Position numbers and translations under genes: made by a program. A DNA stretch of 64,000 nt, from assembly GCA_035325705.1 (NCBI GenBank), contig DAOKZI010000004.1:124001-188000 (forward strand), written 5' to 3'. The notes below the pieces were generated by a model. It was not told the origin of the DNA. It saw only the letters and a list, made by a program, of their open reading frames with translations, and searched no databases. Positions 7,794-16,947 of the stretch are shown in pieces. The stretch is from Ga0077536 sp035325705 (GTDB lineage Bacteria > Pseudomonadota > Gammaproteobacteria > Ga0077536). Within the stretch, counting starts at the first letter, position 1. Each line of letters starts with the position of its first letter.

Positions 7794-8348
7794 ATGCGCA
7801 ATCTCGGCACTACGGCTGGACTCGGCGCCGCGCCATCGGCGCATGCCCAATTAGTCCCGGCATCCGTGAACCCGAATCCATCGGGCACCCGTCAGACCCT
7901 CCGCGGGCAGTTTCTGCAACACCCGCGGGGGTTTCCTCTCGCCTGCCGTCCCCTGCCGCCGTGGCGGCGGGCGCCGGCGCCGTCCGCCCGGCGCGCCGAC
8001 TTCGGCCTGCGCTTCCATGCCCCTCGCCCGCTTCCGATCGGCACGATGCTGGAGCTCGCCATTCCCTTGCGCCAAGGTCCGCAGCGCTTCGTCGGCCCGG
8101 TCGTGTTCATCCACGAGCTGGCGGACGGCTTCGAGATCGGCGTCGAGCTCTCGCTCGCCGACGCCGAGCGCGCGGCCATCGTCGAGCGCATCTGCGAGCT
8201 CGAAGCGCGCCTGCACCACGACGCCGCCGCCGCGGCCCGCCGTCGCGCCCGCGAATGGGCCGCCCTGCGGCCCCGCCTCGAGCGCATCCCGAGTCTGAAG
8301 AACCTGCTGTTCGCCGCGAACCGGACTGGTCTACCGCAGGGCGCCTGA
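7794..8348 (+). CDS. PilZ-like cyclic-di-GMP-binding domain protein (divergent)
   Basis: PilZ proteins bind c-di-GMP and pass the signal to motility or surface machinery. This 184-residue product contains a PilZ-like stretch: HPRGFPLACRPL, then FGLRFHAPRPLPIGTMLELAI, which matches the GxxFxxxxPLxxGTxLEL core. A strand-rich half and an alanine/arginine-rich helix (about 140-180) follow. The usual RxxxR and D/N-x-S-x-x-G ligand motifs are degenerate or absent, so nucleotide binding is uncertain. I use ATG 7794; a TTG at 7761 in the same frame has no ribosome site. It lies downstream of the receiver-PAS gene and has its own strong promoter. Confidence 0.62.
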   Translation: MRNLGTTAGLGAAPSAHAQLVPASVNPNPSGTRQTLRGQFLQHPRGFPLACRPLPPWRRAPAPSARRADFGLRFHAPRPLPIGTMLELAIPLRQGPQRFVGPVVFIHELADGFEIGVELSLADAERAAIVERICELEARLHHDAAAAARRRAREWAALRPRLERIPSLKNLLFAANRTGLPQGA

Positions 8349-8405
8349 GCGCCGGCCGAGCGGCGCCGCGGAGACGAGCTGGGGTCGCGGCTGCGGGATT
8401 GGATT

Positions 8406-8701
8406 GCGCTGCGCGCTACCACGGAGAATACGGAGGAGATAAAGAGTTCTCGTAGTTCTCGTAGCCCGGGTGCAGCGGAGCGGAACCCGGGATCCGGCAT
8501 GTCGGATACGCAGGGGCTTTCGGCCCTGCTCGGCGCGCACCGCGCCGCGTCTTCTCGACCGCGTGAGAGGACGACGAACGCCGATCCCGGGTTACGCGCT
8601 GCGCGCTCCACCCGGGCTACAAGACATTTGCCGCGCGGTGGGCTTCCTCGTTGGCTCGACCTACGTTTTCGATTTTTCTTCTCCGCGGTAGCGCGCAGCG
8701 C
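8406..8701. repeat. Composite inverted-repeat element, copy A (nested arms, GTAG-REP pair, conserved core)
   Basis: This fills most of the 524-base gap between the PilZ gene and the next gene. The outer arms 8406-8428 and 8679-8701 are inverted copies matching at 22 of 23 bases. Inside are a GTAG-REP at 8461-8491 (GTAGCCCGGGTGCAGCGGAG...) and an inverted one at 8586-8620. The core 8498-8585 reappears in reverse orientation, at clearly high similarity, at about 36690-36780, so this is a repeated unit rather than chance. No protein is encoded. Confidence 0.8.
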
Positions 8702-8872
8702 CAAAACCCGGCCTAAGAGAGCTCGAGCCCCCGCGTACGCGGCCCCGCTCTCCTCCGCGAGCGCTGCGAAGCCGTGCCGCTGCGGCCGCCGAAAGTCGAG
8801 AAGTTCATCGTGCCTCGTGCCGTCGGAAAAACCGGTGCTTGGCTCCGGTCGATTGAGGGATAATGCCGGGCC

Positions 8873-9214
8873 ATGTTCGTGGCTCGACTGTTCAAGGATC
8901 TCGGCGCGCTGCGCGCGATCCTGCTCGCCTGCACCCTGGTGCTCATCGCGCTCGCGCCCTTCGCCGACGGCAAGACTTATCTCCACGATGCGCGCCTGCT
9001 CACGAGCGTCGTGGCACCGGCCTTGATGGTGATCTTCGTGTTCGTGCTGATGCTCGATATCACGATGACGCGCATCTTCTCCATCGACACCTCGCCCGAG
9101 CGCCGCGCCGGCATGCGCCGCGCCGTGCGCATCGAGTGCTGGCTGCTGCTGACGCTGCTCGCAGCGTGGACGCCGTTCGCGCTGCGCCTGTTCGAGATCT
9201 GGCCCGTCGACTAG
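8873..9214 (+). CDS. Small inner-membrane protein, unknown function
   Basis: A 113-residue protein with three predicted membrane segments: about 15-30 (AILLACTLVLIALAPF), 45-62 (VVAPALMVIFVFVLMLDI) and 88-106 (ECWLLLTLLAAWTPFALRLF). A short positively charged loop (SPERRAGMRRAVRIE) lies between the last two. I do not recognise a family. A GATAAT -10-like box at 8859-8864 would start transcription only a few bases before the ATG, suggesting a leaderless or near-leaderless message; no clear -35 is visible. It is convergent with the small HTH gene downstream. Confidence 0.65.
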   Translation: MFVARLFKDLGALRAILLACTLVLIALAPFADGKTYLHDARLLTSVVAPALMVIFVFVLMLDITMTRIFSIDTSPERRAGMRRAVRIECWLLLTLLAAWTPFALRLFEIWPVD

Positions 9215-9231
9215 TCGGCGCGGGGCCGGCC

Positions 9232-9435
9232 TCAGCCGCCCTGCGCCTCGCGCTCGCGCAGCTTGTAGCCGAGCAGCTCGATCGCCATGTCCGGCACCTC
9301 GCAGCCGCGCGCCGCCTCGCGCGGCAGCAGCCAGCGGTCCACCGTGTCACGGTCCACGCGCAGCAGCGCGGCGAGCTCGCGGCGCTCGAGGCCGTGCGTG
9401 ACCATCAGTTCGATCAAGGTATCGCGGTTGTTCAT
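9232..9435 (-). CDS. Small helix-turn-helix protein
   Basis: A 67-residue protein beginning MNNRDTLIELMVTHGLERRELAALL. The segment LERRELAALLRVDRDTVDRWLL reads as a helix-turn-helix of the XRE/Cro kind, and the C-terminus (PDMAIELLGYKLRERE) is a short helix seen in phage-like and plasmid-like repressors. ATG 9435 was chosen because it is preceded by a strong AGGAGG site; the longer frame to 9525 lacks one. It probably binds DNA, but the target is unknown. It is convergent with the small membrane protein gene, their stops 17 bases apart. Confidence 0.7.
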   Translation of the reverse strand: MNNRDTLIELMVTHGLERRELAALLRVDRDTVDRWLLPREAARGCEVPDMAIELLGYKLREREAQGG

Positions 9436-9595
9436 GAACGAGCCCTCCTCGGCCACGTTCGGACGGTGTCGGCCGCCGGCGCCATCGGCTCCGACGTGTG
9501 CTGGTCGACCAGTGTAAGGATCCATGACCGGACTCGCAGCGCGCGTTCGTCGAGTGGGCGATGTAGAGGGCTCGGTGTTCGGAAGGGAAAGACAA

Positions 9596-9803
9596 TCTAG
9601 CCACGGAGGACAGGAAGGGCACGGAGGAAGAAAGGGATGGCGCTGGCGCTGGCCGCGCTCCTGTAGCCCGGATGAGTGCAGCGAATCCGGGGGCCGACCT
9701 CCCCCGATTGGCGAAGTCTTCGATCGCGCTCGCTGCTCGAGTTTTCTCGAACGCAGGAGAGTCGAATGACGCCGATCCCGGATTCGCTGCGCTTCCGGGC
9801 TAC
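9596..9803. repeat. CACGGAG arm plus GTAG-REP pair in a gene-free gap
   Basis: The 532-base gap 9436-9967 holds no gene I can support. At 9596-9635 is a single arm of the TCTAGCCACGGAGG family also seen at 43356. A GTAG-REP (9663-9691, GTAGCCCGGATGAGTGCAGC...) and its inverted partner (9777-9803) form a pair. Further on, CACCGA/TCGGTG (9881-9886/9905-9910), enclosing CGCT-CGA-AGCG, forms a bulged hairpin, and GTCACCGA recurs at 9952. Confidence 0.7.
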
Positions 9804-9967
9804 AAGGCGGGGGCTGCCTTGCACGCGTGCCGGGACGCGCATCGCGCCTGGACCACCGTGTTCAGAGATGACGTGAACGTCACCGATCGATGGCGCTCGA
9901 AGCGTCGGTGATACCGGAGCCGGCGCGGTAATGCTGAGAAATTACGCGAAGGTCACCGAAGCCTGAT

Positions 9968-11143
9968 TTACGTTGACGTCAAGATTCCATGGCTACCGCC
10001 CGCGACGAGCCGGCCGAGCAGCAGCCAGCGGCCGATCCGTTCCCCTGCCCGCTCGAGATCGACGCGCGCGTCAAGCATTGCCTCGGCCAGTGACTGGGGA
10101 CGGACGACCGCGGCTTCGAGCGCGGCGAAGCCGTGGCGGTAGAGATCGCGGACATCCTCGCTCAGCGCACCGCCGAGGCCGACGACGGGCACGCCGCGGG
10201 CGCGCGCGAGCCTGGCGACGCCGGCCGGCGTCTTGCCGAAGGCGGTCTGGGCGTCGAGCCGGCCCTCACCCGTGATCGCGAGATCCGCGCCCGCCAGCGC
10301 CCGATCCAGACCGACCAGCTCGGCGATGAGCTCGACCCCGGGCACGAGGCGGCCGCCGCAAAATCCCATCAGCGCGGCGCCCAGCCCTCCCGCAGCGCCG
10401 GCGCCCGGACGCTTCATCACGCGGCGGCCCGTGCTGCGCTCGATCAGATGGCCGAAGTGCGCCAGATGCGCGTCGAGCAGATCGACCTGCGCCGGGCTCG
10501 CGCCTTTCTGCGGGCCAAACACGGCCGAGGCGCCGCGCGGCCCGCACAGCGGATTGCGCACGTCGCAGGCGACCAGCAGCTCGATGCCCGCGAGGCGCGC
10601 GGCGAGGCCCGCGAGCTCCACGCTCGCCACCGCCGCGAGATCGCCGCCGGCCAGGACTCGCGTCAGCGCGCGCCCGCGGCCGTCGCGGAACACCGCGCCC
10701 AGCGCCTGCGCCATGCCGGCCCCGCAGTCGTTGCTCGCCGAGCCGCCGATGCCGACGACGATGCGCCGCGCGCCGCCTTCGATCGCGGCGCGGATGAGCT
10801 GGCCGGTGCCGTAGCTCGTGGTCTTCAGCGGATTGCGGCGCGCGGGCGGCACCAGCGGCAGGCCCGAGGCGGCCGCCATTTCGACGATCGCGCTACCGTC
10901 GGGCAGCACGCCGAACGTCGCCGTCACCGCTTGGCCCAGCGGGCCGCGCACTCGGCGCCGGACGCGGCGGCCGCCGGTCGCGGTGACGACGGCCTCGACC
11001 GTGCCCTCGCCGCCGTCCGCCATCGGCACGCGCACGCAGTCGGCCTCGGGCAGGACACGCTTGAGGCCTTTCTCGATCGCCTTCGCGACCGCGGACGCGG
11101 CCAGGCTCTCCTTGAACGAATCGGGCGCGATGACGATTTTCAC
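9968..11143 (-). CDS. glxK: Glycerate 2-kinase (GlxK/GarK family)
   Basis: Phosphorylates D-glycerate to 2-phosphoglycerate, feeding glyoxylate- or sugar-acid-derived carbon into glycolysis. The 391-residue product opens VKIVIAPDSFKESLAA, the conserved family start. It carries ADGGEGTVEA, IGGSASNDCGAGMAQALG, CDVRNPLCGPRGASAVFGPQ and TGEGRLDAQTAFGK, all hallmarks of this kinase. The start is the GTG at 11141-11143, because homologues begin at MKIVIAPDSFK; an in-frame ATG at 11206 would add 21 arginine-rich residues. Ribosome-site support is weak. It is on the same strand as lhr but 131 bases away. Confidence 0.93.
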   Translation of the reverse strand: MKIVIAPDSFKESLAASAVAKAIEKGLKRVLPEADCVRVPMADGGEGTVEAVVTATGGRRVRRRVRGPLGQAVTATFGVLPDGSAIVEMAAASGLPLVPPARRNPLKTTSYGTGQLIRAAIEGGARRIVVGIGGSASNDCGAGMAQALGAVFRDGRGRALTRVLAGGDLAAVASVELAGLAARLAGIELLVACDVRNPLCGPRGASAVFGPQKGASPAQVDLLDAHLAHFGHLIERSTGRRVMKRPGAGAAGGLGAALMGFCGGRLVPGVELIAELVGLDRALAGADLAITGEGRLDAQTAFGKTPAGVARLARARGVPVVGLGGALSEDVRDLYRHGFAALEAAVVRPQSLAEAMLDARVDLERAGERIGRWLLLGRLVAGGSHGILTST

Positions 11144-11274
11144 GGCAAGCGAGGAATGCCGCGCCGCGCGGCGCGCGCGTACGCTGCCGTCGATGCCGGG
11201 CGGCAAGGCCGCCGATGTCGGCCGCGGACCCGCCTCCCGCTGCGCGAGGACACAGGCGGCGCCGGTCTAGGCGC

Positions 11275-14200
11275 TCAGGCGCGTCGCAGCCGCGTCCGCG
11301 CGCCGCGGGCGTCGCGCAGCCCGGCGAGCGCGGTGCGCGCCCGAATCTGCGCGTCGATCGGCAGCGCGCGCAGGAACCTGGTCTCGCCGCCGATCTGCAC
11401 GGCCACCGCCTCACCGTTCAAGTACACGACGCGATTGCCCATCACCGCCGGCAGGCGCAGGCCCGGCACGAGGATGCCGACGAGATTGCAGGGATCGACG
11501 GCGTGCACGGCGACCCACTGCGGCGACTCCGCGCCGCGCCGAACGCGGCGCAGGGACTCGAGCGCCTCGGTGCTCGCGAACTGTTCTCCCGAGAAGCCGG
11601 CGACGAAGCGGCCGCCGCGCACTTCGCCGCGCGCTTCCAGGCGGCGCAGCGCGCCGAGCAGATCGCGCCACGGCGGCACCCGCGATTCGCGCGCGAGCAC
11701 CTGTCTGAACACCACGCCGTAGCGCCGCAACAGCACGCGTGCGAGGGCCTCGAGCTGCGCGTCCGACGGCACCGCCGCCGCGGTCGTGCGCCGGACATGG
11801 GACCAGCGCCCCGCCTCCTCCAGCGTCACGCCGAAACGCCGCCGCACGCCGCCGGCGTGACGCCGCTTCGCGGCGGGCAGCAGCAGCGCGCGCAGGCCGA
11901 CGAAGCTGTCGGCCGTCACGTGGCCCAGCGCGACGAGCTCGGCGAGTAGCTGCTCGAGCTGCGTGCGCAAGAGACCGAGCTCGCCGACGAGATCTTCGAA
12001 GAAGGACGCGCCGTGCGCGCGCAGATGATCGAGCACGCGCTGCGCCGAGGCGCTGGGCGCCGGCGGCGAGCGGTCGGCGCTCGCGGTCCACAGCGCGAGC
12101 TCCGCGCGCGGCAGCACGCACAGCGGCGTCGCGCGCAGCGAGCCGACGTGGCGGCCGATCGGCGGCTCGCGCGGCGGCAGGCGCGCCCAGGTCGCGGCGC
12201 CCGTCGCCAGGAGCTGATCGAGATGCGAAGGGAGATAGTCGCCGACGCGCGCGGGCAGCAGCGCCGCTTCCCAGCTCGCGGCCGGCGCCTCGACGCCGGA
12301 CAGCAGCTCGAGCACGCGCTTCGTCGCCGGCACGCCATCGACCTGCGTGTCCTTCGCGAGGTAGTGCCATTCGAGCAGGAAGCGCAGGTAATCGGCGGCC
12401 GTGACGGGCTCGATTTCCGCGCGCAGGCGGTTCAGCGTGTAGCGATGGATGCGCGCGAGCAGACGCCGCTCGCACCATTCGAGCTCTTCCGTGCCCGGCG
12501 AGAAACGCCCGCGCAGGATCGCGCCCTCGGCTTCGAGCGCGAGCAGCGCCGCCTCGAGCTCGCCGGCGGCGACGGGCAGCAGGCGCTGCAGCTCGCGCGG
12601 CGTCGCCGGCCCGCTCATATCCAGGCGCCCGCGCAGCAGCGCGCGCAGCGCGTCCTCGCGCGCGGGCGCGGGGCTCGCGTCCTGCCAGCGCGCGAGGCCC
12701 TCGCCGCGCAGCCGTTCGAGATCCGGCCACAGCGCGACGAGCTCGCGATAGCGCTCGGTCGCGACCCAGATCGCGGGTCCGCCGGCCGTCACGCGCACTT
12801 CGCTCGCGCGGCCGGCGGCGATGAGCTCTTCGCACCAGCGCGCGGCGGATGCGTCGAGCTCCTGCGCCGCGAGGAGGCCGGCGACGAGCAGCGCGTCGTG
12901 GAGCTCCTCGATCGAGGCCGGCGCCGGCGCGACTTCGGCCCGTACGCGCGCAATGGCCTGCGGATCGAGCGCGCCCAGATTCGTCGCCGTCTCCGGATCC
13001 AGCCAGCGCCGGCTCTGCACCGCCTGCGTGCGGCGTTCCTCGAGCGGCGCGTCGTCGAGGAAGGCATAGGGGTTCGCGTTCAGCACCGCGAGCGCGAACG
13101 GCGAAGGCTCGACCTGATCGCGCGCGACGAGCTCGATCTCGCCGGCATCGATGCGCGCCAGCAGTGCTTCGAGGCCGGCGACGTCCAGCGCTTCCTGCAG
13201 GCAGTCTTCGATCGCCTGGTTCACGAGCGGGTGATCGGGGATCTCGCGCTTGCCGCGCAGGTTCTCGAAGCACGCGAGCTGATCCGGAAAGACCAGCGAC
13301 ACCAGATCCTCGGCCTGCATGCGGATCAGGCGCGGCGGCGTCTTCTTGCCGTTGCGAAAGCGCTGGATCGCGAGCGCGCAGGCCGCGACCCAGCGCCAGC
13401 GTACGCCGAACAGCGGCGCGTCGAGCAGGGCCTGCGTCAGCACCTCGCGCACCGTCGCGGCGTCGAGGAAGCGCCACACGTCCGCGAGCGGGAAGCTGTG
13501 CACGGCGCCGAGCGAGATCACGATCGCGTCCTCGACCGCCGCGGCCTGCAGCTCGAAGTTGAACTGGCGGCAGAAGCGCTTGCGCAGCGCCAGTCCCCAC
13601 GCGCGATTGATGCGCGAGCCCAGCGGCGAGTGGATCACGAGCTGCATGCCGCCGGATTCGTCGAAGAAGCGTTCGAGCACCAGCCGCCGTTGCGTCGGCA
13701 TCGCGCCCAGCGCGCGGTAGCCGCCCTGCAGGTAGTCGTAGAGCTGGGCGGCGGCGACTGCGCCGGCGCCGATCTCGTCCGCGAGCCAGGCTTCGATCGC
13801 CTCGCGCGGCGCGGCGGCGTCGCTGCGCGCGGCGAACTCCTCGCGCAGGCGCGACACCGCCTGCGACATCTCGGCGCTGCGCGCCGGCGCTTCGCCGAGC
13901 CAGAACGGGATGTCCGGCGGCTGTCCCGCCGCGTCCTCGACGCGCATCGCGGAGGCCTCGATCTTCAGCACGCGCCACGCGGTGTTGCCGAGCTGGAAGA
14001 TGTTGCCGGGCAGGCTCTCGACCGCGAAGTCCTCGTTGACCGTGCCGACGACGTGTCCCGTCGGCTCCGCGATCACGTCGTAGTCGGCGGTGTCCGGGAT
14101 CGCGCCGCCGCAGGTCACGGCGACGAGACGCGCGCCGCGCCGCGCGCGCACGACGCCGTTGACCGCATCGAGATGCAGGTAGGCGCTGCGCCGGCCCTGC

Positions 14201-15597
14201 GCGAAGGCAAAGCCTTCGGCGAGCATGGCGACGACTTCGTCGAAGCGCGCGCGCCCGAGATCGCGATAGGGCCAGGCGCGGCGCGCCAGCGCATAGAGCT
14301 CGTCCAGCGCGAGATCGCGACTGGCCGCCTCGGCGACGATCTGCTGGGCGAGGACATCGAGCGCCGGACCCGCGATCTCGATGCGATCGAGCTCGCCGCG
14401 CCGGGTCATGTCGAGCAGGGCCGCGCATTCGACCAGCTCGTCGCGCGTCTGCGGGAACAGGCAGCCGCGCGCGACCGCGCCGACCGCATGGCCCGAGCGC
14501 CCCACGCGCTGCAGGAACATCGCGAGCGTGCGCGTCGAGCCGAGCTGGCAGACGAGATCGACTTCGCCGATGTCGATGCCAAGCTCCAGCGAAGCGGTGG
14601 CGACCAAGGCCTTCAGCTCGCCGGCCTTCAGCCGCTGCTCGGCTTCCAGACGCCGCTCGCGCGCCATGCTGCCGTGGTGCGCCGTGATCGCGGCCTCGCC
14701 GAGCCGCTCGGACAGCGCCTTGGCGACGCGCTCGGCGAGCCGCCGCGTGTTGACGAAGACGAGCGTCGTACGATGCGCCGCGATCAGTTCGGCGATGCGA
14801 TCGTAGATCTCGCGCGCGGTGTCGGCGGACAGCACGGTCTCGAGCGGCGAGGACGGCATCTCGATCGACAGCACGCGATCGCGCACGTGGCCTTCATCGA
14901 TGATGCTGCAGTCCCGGCCCGGGCCGACGAGAAAGCGCGCGATGTCCTCGACCGGCTTCTGCGTCGCCGACAGGCCGATGCGCAGCGGCGGCGTCGCGCA
15001 CAGCGCGTCGAGCCGCGCCAGCGACAGCGCGAGGTGCGCGCCGCGCTTGGTGCCGGCGACGGCGTGGATTTCATCGACGATCACCATGCGCGTCGTCGCC
15101 AGCATCTCGCGACCGCTGCCGCTGGTCAGCAGGATGTAGAGCGACTCCGGCGTCGTGACCAGGATGTGCGGCGGGCGCCGGCGCATCAGCGCGCGCGCCG
15201 TGCCGGGCGTGTCGCCGGTGCGCACGGCCGTGCGGATGCCCGGATCTTCGCCGCCGGCGGCTTCGATGCGCGCCCCGATGCCGGCGAGCGGTCCTTCGAG
15301 ATTGCGCTGGATGTCGTTGCTCAGCGCCTTCAAGGGCGAGACGTAGACGACCTGCGTGCCCTCCGGTAGAGGCCCCTGCGCGGCCTGACGGACCAGGCCG
15401 TCGATCGCCATCAGAAAGCCGGCGAGCGTCTTGCCCGAGCCCGTGGGAGCGGCAATCAGCGTGTGGCGGCCGGCGGCGATCGAGGCCCAGGCGCGCGACT
15501 GGCACGGCGTCGGGCCGCTGAAGCTCGCATCGAACCACGCCGCCACGGCGGGGTGGAACAGCGGACTGAACAGATCGGCCTGCGTGGACTGCGGCAT
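11275..15597 (-). CDS. lhr: Large ATP-dependent helicase Lhr
   Basis: Superfamily 2 DNA translocase/helicase of the Lhr family, linked to DNA repair. The 1440-residue product is close to the full bacterial Lhr length (about 1500). The helicase core has Walker A APTGSGKT (50-57), SPLKAL, DEIH (175-178), a GLSATQ motif III, HHGS, and QRVGRSGH motif VI. The Lhr-core winged-helix region and a long C-terminal extension with repeated winged-helix-like segments follow. I take the start as MPQSTQADLF at 15597; the in-frame extension to 15684 overlaps a GTAG-REP and is unlikely to be coding. The gene is monocistronic or follows nothing on its strand. Confidence 0.93.
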   Translation of the reverse strand: MPQSTQADLFSPLFHPAVAAWFDASFSGPTPCQSRAWASIAAGRHTLIAAPTGSGKTLAGFLMAIDGLVRQAAQGPLPEGTQVVYVSPLKALSNDIQRNLEGPLAGIGARIEAAGGEDPGIRTAVRTGDTPGTARALMRRRPPHILVTTPESLYILLTSGSGREMLATTRMVIVDEIHAVAGTKRGAHLALSLARLDALCATPPLRIGLSATQKPVEDIARFLVGPGRDCSIIDEGHVRDRVLSIEMPSSPLETVLSADTAREIYDRIAELIAAHRTTLVFVNTRRLAERVAKALSERLGEAAITAHHGSMARERRLEAEQRLKAGELKALVATASLELGIDIGEVDLVCQLGSTRTLAMFLQRVGRSGHAVGAVARGCLFPQTRDELVECAALLDMTRRGELDRIEIAGPALDVLAQQIVAEAASRDLALDELYALARRAWPYRDLGRARFDEVVAMLAEGFAFAQGRRSAYLHLDAVNGVVRARRGARLVAVTCGGAIPDTADYDVIAEPTGHVVGTVNEDFAVESLPGNIFQLGNTAWRVLKIEASAMRVEDAAGQPPDIPFWLGEAPARSAEMSQAVSRLREEFAARSDAAAPREAIEAWLADEIGAGAVAAAQLYDYLQGGYRALGAMPTQRRLVLERFFDESGGMQLVIHSPLGSRINRAWGLALRKRFCRQFNFELQAAAVEDAIVISLGAVHSFPLADVWRFLDAATVREVLTQALLDAPLFGVRWRWVAACALAIQRFRNGKKTPPRLIRMQAEDLVSLVFPDQLACFENLRGKREIPDHPLVNQAIEDCLQEALDVAGLEALLARIDAGEIELVARDQVEPSPFALAVLNANPYAFLDDAPLEERRTQAVQSRRWLDPETATNLGALDPQAIARVRAEVAPAPASIEELHDALLVAGLLAAQELDASAARWCEELIAAGRASEVRVTAGGPAIWVATERYRELVALWPDLERLRGEGLARWQDASPAPAREDALRALLRGRLDMSGPATPRELQRLLPVAAGELEAALLALEAEGAILRGRFSPGTEELEWCERRLLARIHRYTLNRLRAEIEPVTAADYLRFLLEWHYLAKDTQVDGVPATKRVLELLSGVEAPAASWEAALLPARVGDYLPSHLDQLLATGAATWARLPPREPPIGRHVGSLRATPLCVLPRAELALWTASADRSPPAPSASAQRVLDHLRAHGASFFEDLVGELGLLRTQLEQLLAELVALGHVTADSFVGLRALLLPAAKRRHAGGVRRRFGVTLEEAGRWSHVRRTTAAAVPSDAQLEALARVLLRRYGVVFRQVLARESRVPPWRDLLGALRRLEARGEVRGGRFVAGFSGEQFASTEALESLRRVRRGAESPQWVAVHAVDPCNLVGILVPGLRLPAVMGNRVVYLNGEAVAVQIGGETRFLRALPIDAQIRARTALAGLRDARGARTRLRRA

Positions 15598-15675
15598 GCC
15601 GGCGAGCCTAGCAGGCCGGTGGGAAGGGAGCGAGTCGGAGGGCTCTCTCATGCGCTCGCTTACGAAGAGAGCCTC

Positions 15676-15820
15676 GTAGCCCATCAGGCGCAGCGGAGCG
15701 AAACCCGGGATCTTCGCGACACCGACACGCCGATCCCGGGTTACGCGCTGCGCGCTCCACCCGGGCTACGAAGACGACGAGAAGGCGCCCCGTAGCCCGG
15801 AAGGAGCGCAGCAGGGGCGA
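15676..15820. repeat. GTAG-REP cluster (short-core type)
   Basis: A degenerate forward unit (15676-15709), an inverted unit (15735-15769) and a partial forward unit starting GTAGCCCGGAAGGAGCG at 15792. The first two units enclose a short core, ATCTTCGCGACACCGACACG, also recognisable in the clusters at 49947 and 62869. Confidence 0.75.
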
Positions 15821-15867
15821 GTCGTGCAGAGTTTCCGTAGAGTGTCGGACTGCGGACGAATAGGCCT

Positions 15868-16347
15868 ATGGAGACGCCCATGTCCTGCGAAGAACTGCCC
15901 CGCCTCGATGCCCCGCTGCGCATCGTCGGCCATGTGCGCTGTCCGCTCGCGGACGCGGAGGTCGGTCGTGCACGGCGTCATCTCGTCTCGGACATCGAGA
16001 TCCTGCCCGCCTGCGCCGCGGCGCTCACGGGCATCGAGGAATACTCCCAGCTCATCGTGCTGTTCTGGATGGATCGCGCGCCGCGCGATCCGCCGCTGCT
16101 GAGCTCGCCGCGCGGTGACGACACCTTGCCGCCGACGGGCGCGTTCGCGGCCCGCGGGCGCGCGCGCCCGAATCCGATCGGGCTCGCCGTGGTCGATCTG
16201 CTGGCGCGCGCGGGCAATGTGCTCACGGTGCGTCGCCTCGATGCCTGGGACGGCACGCCGGTCATCGACCTCAAGCCCTACGATCACTACGACGTCCATC
16301 CCGATCCGCGCGTCCCGGCGTGGTTACGCGCGCGGCTCGCGCGCTGA
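15868..16347 (+). CDS. trmO: tRNA (N6-threonylcarbamoyladenosine(37)-N6)-methyltransferase TrmO
   Basis: Methylates t6A37 of certain tRNAs to m6t6A using S-adenosylmethionine, in the cytoplasm. The 159-residue product shows the family order: GHVRC near the start, EYSQLIVLFWMDRA, then GAFAARGRARPNPIGLAVVDL with the conserved R-PNPIG motif. LDAWDGTPVIDLKPYDHYD follows, the DGTP(V)(I/L)D-KPY signature. The length is short, since the C-terminal extra domain of E. coli TrmO is absent, as in many homologues. ATG 15868 is used; ATG 15880 (MSCEEL) is an alternative. It is monocistronic, bounded by REP sequences upstream. Confidence 0.9.
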   Translation: METPMSCEELPRLDAPLRIVGHVRCPLADAEVGRARRHLVSDIEILPACAAALTGIEEYSQLIVLFWMDRAPRDPPLLSSPRGDDTLPPTGAFAARGRARPNPIGLAVVDLLARAGNVLTVRRLDAWDGTPVIDLKPYDHYDVHPDPRVPAWLRARLAR

Positions 16348-16404
16348 GCGCGCGTGGCCAGCGTGTGCCGGCTGCGGTAAATTGGCGCCGCACGAGGACA
16401 TCGG

Positions 16405-16947
16405 ATGAACATGCGCTTTCGCCCCTCCCAGCCGTCAGCGGACGCATCGCGCATGCGCGCGGCGGCGCTGCTCCTCGCCTGCGGCCTGGCGCTGGCCGCG
16501 ACGGGCGCCCCGGCGCAGGACACCGAGAAGTTCGGCAACTGGACCGCGAAATGCGAGGAATCCCGCGGCAAGGTCCAGGGCGGCTGCTTCATCTTCCAGA
16601 ACCTCGTACTGCGCGAAGGCGGTCAGCGCGTGCTGCAGTTCGCCGTCGGCTATGTCGCGACCACCGACGCTCCGATCGCGCTGCTGAGCCTGCCGCTCGG
16701 GATCTCGCTGCCGCCCGGCGTCAGCATCCGCATCGGCGATGCGCAGCCCACGCGCGTCATCGTCGAGCGCTGCGAGCCGAACGGCTGCCGCGCGGGCCTG
16801 AAGCTGAACGAGGCGCTGCTGGCGCAGCTCCGGCATGGCACGCAGCTCACCGTCACCTTCCACGACGCCGAGCGGCGGCCGATCGAGGTCCCGCTGTCGC
16901 TGGACGGCTTCGAGGCAGGGCTCGAAGCGATCAAGGCGAAGTCCTGA
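16405..16947 (+). CDS. Invasion-associated locus B (IalB)-family exported protein
   Basis: A 180-residue protein with a signal peptide (hydrophobic stretch about 18-37, cleavage near APAQD). It has the IalB pattern: FGNWTAKCEES, GGCFIFQNL, LPLGISLPPGVSIRIGD, VERCEPNGCRAGLKLN, and PLSLDGFEAGLEAI. The four conserved cysteines probably form two disulfides in the periplasm. The family was named in Bartonella but occurs widely in non-pathogens, where its role is not defined, so no invasion function is implied. Its last 17 bases overlap the end of the convergent DUF192 gene. Confidence 0.85.
   Translation: MNMRFRPSQPSADASRMRAAALLLACGLALAATGAPAQDTEKFGNWTAKCEESRGKVQGGCFIFQNLVLREGGQRVLQFAVGYVATTDAPIALLSLPLGISLPPGVSIRIGDAQPTRVIVERCEPNGCRAGLKLNEALLAQLRHGTQLTVTFHDAERRPIEVPLSLDGFEAGLEAIKAKS

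Noticed and set aside
12013..15369. Plus-strand open frame of 1118 codons opposite lhr
   Set aside because: It is fully antisense to a gene with complete helicase motifs. Its translation is arginine-, alanine- and histidine-rich with no domain, as expected from high-G+C codon bias.
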